Below are positions 24,147 to 30,220 of a DNA stretch of 30,220 nucleotides, piece after piece. Where the stretch lies: NCBI GenBank assembly GCA_017542915.1, contig JAFXWI010000054.1, positions 1 through 30,220 of the forward strand, written 5' to 3'. The DNA is from Paludibacteraceae bacterium (GTDB taxonomy: Bacteria > Bacteroidota > Bacteroidia > Bacteroidales > Paludibacteraceae). Within the stretch, counting starts at the first letter, position 1; each line of letters begins with the position of its first letter. The notes beneath the pieces are model-generated. The model was not told the origin of the DNA. It saw only the letters and a program-made list of their open reading frames with translations, and did no database searches. Position numbers and translations under genes: made by a program.

Positions 24147-26390
24147 ATGCGAACAAAGGTACTGTTTATATTGAGTCTGATGGTGGTTTTTGCCTATGGG
24201 GCAGAGACTGCTGATTCTATATGGTTAGAGGAAGTGGAAGTCTCCGTTTCCCGCGTAGCAGTACCGGTTTCGCACCAACAGATGCAGGTATCCGTCATGG
24301 ACAGCAAACTCATCGAGCAGGCACAAGTGATGACTCCCAAAGACGTGAGCGGATTAGTGCCAAACGTCTATATGCCGGACTACGGTGCTGCGATGACCAG
24401 CAGCATCTACATCCGCGGTATGGGTAGCCGCATCAACGAACCGGTCATGGGAATGGTGGTGGACGGTGTACCGATGATGGATAAGAATATGTATGACCAA
24501 GTCATGCAGGACGTCAAACGCATCGAGCTGCTCCGCGGACCGCAAGGCAGTCTCTACGGACGCAACTCGCCTGCCGGAGTGATGGAGATACGCACCATAC
24601 AACCGCTGGATCTCAATTCGTATAATGTACATGGAGAAATATCATATGGCTCAGCTAATACCATCAGAGCACAGGCATCCGGTTATCACCCCGTAAACGA
24701 GCGTTTCGGTTACGGGGTAGCCGGACGCTATCAGCGCACGGACGGCTTTTACACGAACCGTTTTGACGGCTCGAAGGTGGACTACGGTCAGCAGGCAGGC
24801 GGACGTCTGGTCTTGGACGGCAGACCGAATGACCAATGGCGGTTGACAGGAACGGTCTATGCCGATTATGTGCGTCAAGGCGCTTTCCCGTATGCTTCTG
24901 TTGCTACCGGCGAGATAGCTTATAACCGTCCGGGTTCGTACGAACGTCTTGCCCTACTCCCTTCTCTGCGTGCCGAATACAAGCACGAGGGCTACCGGCT
25001 CCGGATGGCGGCAAGCTATCAGTTCATGCGTGACGACATGCGCATGGATAACGACTACACGCCTGCGGATATCTTCACCTTGCGTCAGACCCAACGCCAA
25101 CATACCGGTACTTTCGATGCGCTTCTTCATGCGCCTCGTCCTTGCTCTTGGTACGAATGGACGGTAGGTATCAGCACGTTTGTCAAGTCCAACCACATGG
25201 AAGCGCCTGTTGAGTTTATGCGAGAGGGTATCGACGAATTGATATTAGGCAACGCCAACAGAGGTATTCGTACCGTTTTTCCGAACGACAGTATTCTTAT
25301 TCGGAATAATGAGTTACCTATTCCCGGCACGTTCGATATGCTTCATAACGGAGCGGCAGCTTACCATGAGAGCCGTTTTCAGTTCGGCAAATGGCACCTC
25401 ACAGCAGGCATTCGTTTTGACTACGAACGGGTGCGGATGAACTATCTCAGTACGGCGGATGTGGAGTACCTCTTCACGCTGCTCATGAGCGATTATGAGA
25501 CCGTACACACGCGGATACGAGGCACGCAGACCAAACATTTCTGGCAAGTACTGCCTAAACTCGCTCTCTCGTATCAAGACACATGGGGAACGATCTACGG
25601 CTATGCGGCGAAGGGCTACAAAGCTGGCGGATTCAACCCGCAGATCTTCAGTACCATCACCCAAAACCAAGTCATGACTGACTTGGCAGCAGACATGGGC
25701 ATGCACCTGAACATAGCTGACCCGCGTTTCTCGGATGTCAGCATCACGTCCTATAAACCCGAGACCGATTGGACGTTCGAACTCGGTGCTCATCTGACGC
25801 CTGTCTCGGGTCTGAAGATAGATGTGGATGTCTTTCATATCCAATGTATCGACCAGCAGGTGACTGTTTTTCCGAACGGCAAGACGACCGGTCGTATGAT
25901 GGCAAACGCAGCCCGTTCGCGCATGTGGGGCGTAGAGACGGCGGTGCAATACCGCTGGCTGTCCGGCAAATGGCAGGGACTGATAGATGCTTCCTACGGA
26001 TTTACGGACGCACGGTTCATAGATTTCAACGACGGAATCGGCGATTATGCAGGAAACTATATACCCTACTCGCCGCAACACACCTTGCATGGCGTGGTCT
26101 CGGCGGAATACCAAGCAGGACAGAAAGGTCTGCAAGCGGTCGGGCTGAGTCTCAAAGCGGACGGCATCGGACGCATCTATTGGAACGAACAGAACGACTG
26201 TCATCAGCCTTTCTACGGACTGCTGGCAGCGACCCTGACGCTGGACTGGAAATATGTGCGGCTGCTTCTCTGGGGACGTAACTTGACGGGCACGAAATAC
26301 GATGTTTTCTATTTCCGCTCGATGGGTAATGACTTCCTCCAGCACGGCAAACCGCGCGAACTCGGAGCAACTATACAACTCAATATATAA
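24147..26390 (+). CDS. TonB-dependent outer-membrane receptor
   Basis: 747 residues. Signal peptide MRTKVLFILSLMVVFAYGAE; TonB-box-like EEVEVSVSR about residue 30; plug domain about 40-150 with YIRGMGSRINEPVMGMVVDG and VKRIELLRGPQGSLYGRNS; then a 22-strand-type barrel ending in LGATIQLNI, the terminal aromatic/hydrophobic strand. No N-terminal carboxypeptidase-regulatory domain and no SusD partner follows, so it is of the siderophore/cobalamin/haem class rather than a SusC glycan receptor. Ligand unknown. First gene of a probable three-gene operon with a lipoprotein (2-bp gap) and DUF4491; promoter at 24122-24129 behind three regulator-type repeats. Confidence 0.93.
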   Translation: MRTKVLFILSLMVVFAYGAETADSIWLEEVEVSVSRVAVPVSHQQMQVSVMDSKLIEQAQVMTPKDVSGLVPNVYMPDYGAAMTSSIYIRGMGSRINEPVMGMVVDGVPMMDKNMYDQVMQDVKRIELLRGPQGSLYGRNSPAGVMEIRTIQPLDLNSYNVHGEISYGSANTIRAQASGYHPVNERFGYGVAGRYQRTDGFYTNRFDGSKVDYGQQAGGRLVLDGRPNDQWRLTGTVYADYVRQGAFPYASVATGEIAYNRPGSYERLALLPSLRAEYKHEGYRLRMAASYQFMRDDMRMDNDYTPADIFTLRQTQRQHTGTFDALLHAPRPCSWYEWTVGISTFVKSNHMEAPVEFMREGIDELILGNANRGIRTVFPNDSILIRNNELPIPGTFDMLHNGAAAYHESRFQFGKWHLTAGIRFDYERVRMNYLSTADVEYLFTLLMSDYETVHTRIRGTQTKHFWQVLPKLALSYQDTWGTIYGYAAKGYKAGGFNPQIFSTITQNQVMTDLAADMGMHLNIADPRFSDVSITSYKPETDWTFELGAHLTPVSGLKIDVDVFHIQCIDQQVTVFPNGKTTGRMMANAARSRMWGVETAVQYRWLSGKWQGLIDASYGFTDARFIDFNDGIGDYAGNYIPYSPQHTLHGVVSAEYQAGQKGLQAVGLSLKADGIGRIYWNEQNDCHQPFYGLLAATLTLDWKYVRLLLWGRNLTGTKYDVFYFRSMGNDFLQHGKPRELGATIQLNI

Positions 26391-26392
26391 CA

Positions 26393-26890
26393 ATGAAAAA
26401 AATCGTATTATTCCTTGCCGCTGCTCTCGTGATAGCAGCCTGCAACAAAAAAGACGAACCGGAAAATCCGGCTACCGTTTCCTTTGACAAAGCGACCTAT
26501 TTTGAGGCATCCGGCACCAACACCGTGCCGAATGTGGAGGGAGAAAGTCGTAATCAGCCGTACATCAAGACCGGCGTACGCGCAGAAGTGATCCTTCGAA
26601 CCGACTCCACGCTTGATCTCATTCTGTACGGGATCAGTTTCTCGTCCAAGATGCCTCTGACCATCGACATGACCATCCCGGGTGCTTCCTACACTCGTTC
26701 GGCAGGTATCATCAGAATCAGCGGAGACAGCATTGCCCCGATGATGGGAGAGCGTAAATTTGACAACTACATGGTAACGGCTTTGAAGGGAACGATCACC
26801 GCCGATTCGCTCATCTTCTCCAATAACTACGGTACCTATCAGGACTGCTCGTACGCAGGCAAAGTAACCAAAATGGAGGTGAGAAAATGA
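26393..26890 (+). CDS. Probable surface lipoprotein of unknown function
   Basis: 165 residues. Lipoprotein signal MKKIVLFLAAALVIAAC with the lipobox cysteine at 17, followed by NKKDEPE. The K-D-E run just after the cysteine resembles the lipoprotein export signal that sends Bacteroidota lipoproteins to the cell surface. The mature part is strand-rich with many hydroxyl residues (RAEVILRTDSTLDLILYGISF, TIDMTIPGASY) and may be a small beta barrel of the calycin-like type; I do not recognise a firm family. It starts 2 bp after the TonB receptor and overlaps the next gene by four bases (ATGA), so all three are co-translated. The likely role is ligand capture for the receptor, by position only. 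Confidence 0.8.
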   Translation: MKKIVLFLAAALVIAACNKKDEPENPATVSFDKATYFEASGTNTVPNVEGESRNQPYIKTGVRAEVILRTDSTLDLILYGISFSSKMPLTIDMTIPGASYTRSAGIIRISGDSIAPMMGERKFDNYMVTALKGTITADSLIFSNNYGTYQDCSYAGKVTKMEVRK

Positions 26891-27180
26891 ATTTTACAGG
26901 TATCCTCATCGGAGCTTCTGTGTTCCTGATGATAGGATTTTTTCATCCTATTGTCATCAAGGCGGAGTATTGGTTTGGTACCGCCTGCTGGCCTGCTTTT
27001 GCACTCGTAGGAGCCGGTACGTTAGCCGCCTCTTTGCTGGTCGCCAACACGATCGTTTCTACCCTTCTTGGCGCTTTCGCGTTCTCTTGCTTCTGGTCGA
27101 TACTCGAACTCTTCCAACAGAAAAAAAGAGTGGAGAGAGGATGGTTTCCGGCTAATCCGAAGCGAAAAAAAGTACAATAA
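26887..27180 (+). CDS. DUF4491 family membrane protein
   Basis: 97 residues. Three hydrophobic segments (LIGASVFLMIGFFHPIVIKA, ACWPAFALVGAGTLAASLL, STLLGAFAFSCFWSILELF) and a charged tail ending ERGWFPANPKRKK, the mark of the DUF4491 family found in Bacteroidota. Inner-membrane, function unknown. Overlaps the lipoprotein stop (ATGA). Confidence 0.85.
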   Translation: MNFTGILIGASVFLMIGFFHPIVIKAEYWFGTACWPAFALVGAGTLAASLLVANTIVSTLLGAFAFSCFWSILELFQQKKRVERGWFPANPKRKKVQ

Positions 27181-27203
27181 AGTAGAAAAAATGGCATGTG
27201 GAC

Positions 27204-27234
27204 TTGCATATGTCATTTTTTTATTGTATCTTTG
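27204..27234 (+). promoter_or_regulatory. Promoter of the YtxH/holin-like pair
   Basis: TTG (27204-27206), 20 bp, TATCTTTG (27227-27234); extended -33 CTTGCATAT; start codon 26 bp downstream. Confidence 0.85.
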
Positions 27235-27260
27235 CAGCCGTAAACCAAAAACACACTATT

Positions 27261-27485
27261 ATGAACAACTTTTTCAAAGACGCCGCTCTGTTTATCGGCG
27301 GAGCACTCGTAGGCGCTGCAGCCGCTATGCTTTTCACCACGGAGAAAGGCAAAGAAGTACGCAACCAGATTGCCGACCTCGCTAACGAGGCAGCAGAACG
27401 CGCACAGGATTACTGCGAGCAAGTTAAAGACAAATGGGCAGAAGTAACTGCCGAAAAAGCTGAACCGGCGAAAAAGGAGGCTTGA
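27261..27485 (+). CDS. YtxH domain-containing small protein
   Basis: 74 residues from ATG 27261. One hydrophobic glycine/alanine segment (FIGGALVGAAAAMLF) then TTEKGKEVRNQIADLANEA and an amphipathic Lys/Ala/Glu-rich tail, as in YtxH/gas-vesicle-like stress proteins. Single-pass inner membrane with a helical cytosolic tail. The holin-like gene starts one base after the stop (27487), so it is cotranscribed. The role in general envelope stress is a family association; nothing here proves it. Confidence 0.85.
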   Translation: MNNFFKDAALFIGGALVGAAAAMLFTTEKGKEVRNQIADLANEAAERAQDYCEQVKDKWAEVTAEKAEPAKKEA

Positions 27486-27486
27486 C

Positions 27487-27978
27487 ATGCAAAACGATTC
27501 CTTCGACCGATTCAAAACCGAGGTGACCGAGTATGGCTCTGCCCTCTCGAAGGCAGGTAAGCTGCGTATGGTCTCCATCATCAGCCGTTTGTTGGGACTG
27601 TTCCTGCTGATCCTGAGTCTCGTGCTGCTGGTCTTCGCTATACTCTCCTTCGGAGCTGTGGCTATCATCCATGCGCTCTCGAACCATATGCCTATCTGGG
27701 CAGCGGCACTCATCATGGGAGCGCTCTATTTTCTGCTCATTGTGATCACCATCTCCTGCCGCAAGCAGTTCTTTATCCATCCTTTCATCCGCCTGTTGAC
27801 GGCTGAGATCAAGACGGAGGAAGAGTTAGAGAAGAAGACCATTGAGGCGGATTATCAAGCGGACCTGCGCCGTATGCGGATCGAGACGCAAGTAGAGAAC
27901 GCTACTCGCGAGTTCACGTTCTACACCAAACTCGTGTACCGTGTCTGGAATTTCATCACCGGCAAATTCAGTAAATAA
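27487..27978 (+). CDS. Phage-holin-superfamily-like envelope protein
   Basis: 163 residues. A short amphipathic start (MQNDSFDRFKTEVTEYGSAL) leads into two membrane helices (about 29-58 and 65-90), with SRLLGLFLLILSLVLLVFAI and AALIMGALYFLLIVITI, and a charged coiled tail (EEELEKKTIEADYQADLRR). This is the pattern of the Hol-X/phage holin family proteins that accompany YtxH genes in Bacteroidota; these are chromosomal envelope proteins, not phage genes. No phage gene is nearby. It ends at the terminator 27997-28026. Confidence 0.8.
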   Translation: MQNDSFDRFKTEVTEYGSALSKAGKLRMVSIISRLLGLFLLILSLVLLVFAILSFGAVAIIHALSNHMPIWAAALIMGALYFLLIVITISCRKQFFIHPFIRLLTAEIKTEEELEKKTIEADYQADLRRMRIETQVENATREFTFYTKLVYRVWNFITGKFSK

Positions 27979-27996
27979 AGAGTACATCATCAAAAC

Positions 27997-28026
27997 GAAA
28001 AGCGGAGCTTTCGGGCTCCGCTTTTC
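27997..28026. terminator. Bidirectional terminator after the YtxH/holin-like pair
   Basis: Perfect 12-bp stem GAAAAGCGGAGC (27997-28008) and GCTCCGCTTTTC (28015-28026) with a TTTCGG loop, the same loop as at 5121-5146. It lies between convergent genes and can serve both. Confidence 0.92.
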
Positions 28027-28027
28027 A

Positions 28028-28041
28028 TTTTTAATTTTTAA
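28028..28041. repeat. TTTTTAA heptamer pair at the pyrophosphatase stop
   Basis: TTTTTAA twice at 28028-28041, just before the stop of the pyrophosphatase gene. Same unit as at 8101-8121. Confidence 0.5.
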
Positions 28042-28042
28042 T

Positions 28043-30220
28043 TTACAGAAGGTGGTACGTCACCGTCAGACCAGCCATCACGATAGACACCATCGACATC
28101 AGTTTGATGAGGATGTTCAGACTCGGTCCCGATGTGTCTTTGAACGGATCACCTACGGTGTCGCCTACGACGGTAGCCTTATGGCAGTCACTACCCTTGC
28201 CGCCGAAATGACCTTCCTCCACGTATTTCTTGGCGTTATCCCAAGCTCCTCCGGCATTTGCCATGAAGACAGCGAGCACAAAGCCGGTTGCCAGACCGCC
28301 GATGAGCAGACCCAAGACACCTGCTACGCCGAGTACCAGACCCGTGATGATCGGTACGATGATCGCGAGGATCGACGGCAGTAACATCTCATGCTGCGCA
28401 CCCTTGGTGGAGATAGCTACACAACGAGCGTAGTCCGGATCAGCCTTGCCTTCGAGGATGCCCTTGATCGTCCGGAACTGACGGCGAACTTCCTCCACCA
28501 TGTGTTGTGCAGCGCGTCCTACGGCATTCATCGTCAGACCGCAGAACAGGAACGCCATCATCGAGCCGATGAAGATACCTACCAACACCACGGGGTTCAT
28601 CAGATTGACATTATAGGCATCCATGAAATCCACGAGTGTTGCTTTTGCTGCCTCAACGCCATTTGGCAACGCTTCGCCGGTACGGATGAGCGCTATCTTG
28701 ATCTCCTCTACATACGAAGCCAAGAGCGCCAACGCCGTCAGAGCCGCCGAACCGATAGCAAAACCCTTACCGGTAGCAGCTGTCGTGTTGCCTAAAGCAT
28801 CGAGTGCGTCCGTACGCTGACGAACCTCGGCAGGCAGACCCGACATCTCCGCGTTACCACCTGCGTTATCTGCAATCGGTCCATACGCATCGGTCGCCAA
28901 GGTGATGCCTAAAGTCGAAAGCATACCCACTGCTGCTATACCGATGCCGTACAGACCCATACTGAGGTTAGCGGCGCTGAACTCCACATGGAAACCGTTC
29001 GCACAGAGGTACGCCAAGATGATCGCTACGCCTACGGTGATCACCGGAATAGCCGTAGAGAGCATACCCAAACCTAAACCGCTGATGATCACGGTTGCAG
29101 GACCTGTCTGGCTACTCTCGCTCACTTTCTGCGTCGGCAGATAAGACTGCGAGGTGTAGTATTCCGTGGACTGTCCGATGATGATACCGGCTACAAGACC
29201 TACCACTACGGAGAGGCTCACCTGCCACCATTGTGCTGTCTCTGTGCCGAAGAGCCAAGCGAAGATACCAAACGTCACAGCAGCGATAAGCAAAGCAGCC
29301 GTGTTCGTACCGATAGACAGCGCATGGAGAAGCTCCTTCATGCCTGCGCCTTCTTTGGTCTTCACCAGATAGATACCTATGATACTGAGCAGCACACCGC
29401 AAGCGGCTATCATCGACGGTGCCAACACCGCTTTGAGTTGCATTCCTTCTACTGCCGAAGTAGCGAACGCCGAAGCGCCCAGAGCCATCGTAGCCAAGAT
29501 CGAACCGGCGTAACTCTCATACAAATCGGCTCCCATACCGGCTACGTCACCTACGTTATCGCCCACATTATCAGCGATAGTTGCCGGATTACGCGGATCA
29601 TCCTCGGGGATGTTATACTCCGTCTTACCCACGAGGTCAGCGCCTACGTCCGCAGCCTTGGTGTATATACCTCCGCCTACACGGGCAAAGAGCGCCTGCG
29701 TCGAAGCACCCATACCGAACGTCAGCATGGTCGTCGTGATAGTAATAAGGTCTGCGTCCGCGCCTACCCACGCGAGGAGACCTGTCTTCTGCAGCACCAA
29801 GAACCATCCGGCAATGTCCAGCAACGCCAGACCGACAACCGTCAGACCCATCACAGCGCCCGAACGGAAAGCCACTTGCAGACCGGCATTCAGACTCTGA
29901 CGAGCAGCATTGGCTGTACGAGCCGACGCATAGGTCGCCGTCTTCATACCGAAGAAGCCTGCCAAACCGGAGAAGAAACCACCGGTCAGGAATGCAAACC
30001 AAACGATACCGTTCTGCAAATTAAAATAAGCCATTACGGCGAAGATAACTGCTAACACTACAAAGACGATTGTCACCACTTTGTACTGTTGTTTGAGATA
30101 AGCCATCGCACCCTTACGAACGTGCGAAGCGATGGTCTTCATCAGCTCGGTGCCTTCATCTTTCCCCAACATGTCGCGGTAGAAATAGTACGCAAAACCG
30201 AGTGCCAAGACCGATGCCGC
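28043..30220 (-). CDS. hppA: Membrane-bound inorganic pyrophosphatase, ion-pumping (N-terminus beyond window)
   Basis: Inner-membrane pump that couples PPi hydrolysis to Na+ and/or H+ export. 725 residues are visible, running off base 30220; about 10-15 residues are missing, since family members begin a little before the ...[14 protein letters not shown] seen here. Catalytic motifs present: [37 protein letters not shown] and the C-terminal [19 protein letters not shown] with [20 protein letters not shown] has Ala where K+-independent enzymes have Lys, so it is K+-dependent. Some Bacteroides enzymes of this type pump both Na+ and H+; the ion here is not decided. The TTG at 30206-30208 is only an internal leucine. 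Confidence 0.95.
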   Translation of the reverse strand, partial: AASVLALGFAYYFYRDMLGKDEGTELMKTIASHVRKGAMAYLKQQYKVVTIVFVVLAVIFAVMAYFNLQNGIVWFAFLTGGFFSGLAGFFGMKTATYASARTANAARQSLNAGLQVAFRSGAVMGLTVVGLALLDIAGWFLVLQKTGLLAWVGADADLITITTTMLTFGMGASTQALFARVGGGIYTKAADVGADLVGKTEYNIPEDDPRNPATIADNVGDNVGDVAGMGADLYESYAGSILATMALGASAFATSAVEGMQLKAVLAPSMIAACGVLLSIIGIYLVKTKEGAGMKELLHALSIGTNTAALLIAAVTFGIFAWLFGTETAQWWQVSLSVVVGLVAGIIIGQSTEYYTSQSYLPTQKVSESSQTGPATVIISGLGLGMLSTAIPVITVGVAIILAYLCANGFHVEFSAANLSMGLYGIGIAAVGMLSTLGITLATDAYGPIADNAGGNAEMSGLPAEVRQRTDALDALGNTTAATGKGFAIGSAALTALALLASYVEEIKIALIRTGEALPNGVEAAKATLVDFMDAYNVNLMNPVVLVGIFIGSMMAFLFCGLTMNAVGRAAQHMVEEVRRQFRTIKGILEGKADPDYARCVAISTKGAQHEMLLPSILAIIVPIITGLVLGVAGVLGLLIGGLATGFVLAVFMANAGGAWDNAKKYVEEGHFGGKGSDCHKATVVGDTVGDPFKDTSGPSLNILIKLMSMVSIVMAGLTVTYHLL

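Noticed and set aside
27487..27978. Prophage remnant suggested by the holin-like protein
   Set aside because: No lysis, capsid or integrase genes are near; the pair with YtxH is a chromosomal arrangement in Bacteroidota.
30206..30208. TTG as the start codon of the pyrophosphatase
   Set aside because: The reading frame continues upstream with AASV, matching family members, so the gene is truncated by the window edge.

Overview
The window comes from the chromosome of a Bacteroidales-type bacterium (phylum Bacteroidota). Seven promoters carry the phylum's -7 motif TAnnTTTG, five of them with TTG exactly 20 bp upstream. Protein families point the same way: a two-part Na/Pi transporter with a PhoU-like tail, a receiver/PPDK-N protein, DUF4491, a TonB-dependent receptor with a surface-type lipoprotein, and a membrane pyrophosphatase of Bacteroides type. 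Gene content is mostly core metabolism. No phage, IS element, CRISPR array, tRNA or rRNA was seen.

Layout. (1) 1-3291, minus strand: a biotin-dependent-type carboxyltransferase, then serC and serA (serA is cut by the window edge), i.e. serine synthesis from 3-phosphoglycerate. (2) 3430-5146, plus: glyS (glycyl-tRNA synthetase), ending in a strong bidirectional terminator. (3) 5166-12426, minus: gdhA, a receiver plus PPDK-N protein, a Na/Pi cotransporter and a class I aminotransferase, probably one operon. (4) 12571-13909, plus: an exported carboxypeptidase-regulatory-like protein behind a tandem-repeat-loaded promoter. (5) 14116-19080, plus: a 2-hydroxyacid dehydrogenase, pepT, gcvT, a patatin lipase and a TetR regulator in one tight run. 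(6) 19093-24080, plus: two tandem acyl-CoA synthetases, a DMT-type permease and a winged-helix regulator, behind a promoter overlapped by a perfect TetR-type palindrome. (7) 24079-27180, plus: a TonB-dependent receptor, a lipoprotein and DUF4491, preceded by three 11-bp direct repeats. (8) 27204-27978, plus: a YtxH/holin-like envelope pair and a shared terminator. (9) 28043-30220, minus: the membrane pyrophosphatase (partial).

Two regulatory circuits can be read from the sequence. TetR at 18490-19080 is followed at once by TTTTCGAA-N6-TTCGAAAA in the promoter of the acyl-CoA synthetases, next to a patatin lipase, suggesting fatty-acid-responsive control. The winged-helix protein at 23475-24080 has no receiver domain but carries what looks like a collapsed histidine-kinase ATPase domain. 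It is followed at once by three 11-bp direct repeats of the kind OmpR/PhoB-type proteins bind, just upstream of the TonB receptor promoter.

The most unusual property is a population of short tandem repeats, mostly of 7 bp and differing in sequence between sites. They sit between genes, in one promoter, and inside four conserved genes (2-hydroxyacid dehydrogenase, pepT, gcvT, DMT permease), where they add in-frame low-complexity peptide. They resemble in style the heptanucleotide short tandemly repeated repetitive sequences of filamentous cyanobacteria. I know of no standard description for Bacteroidota.
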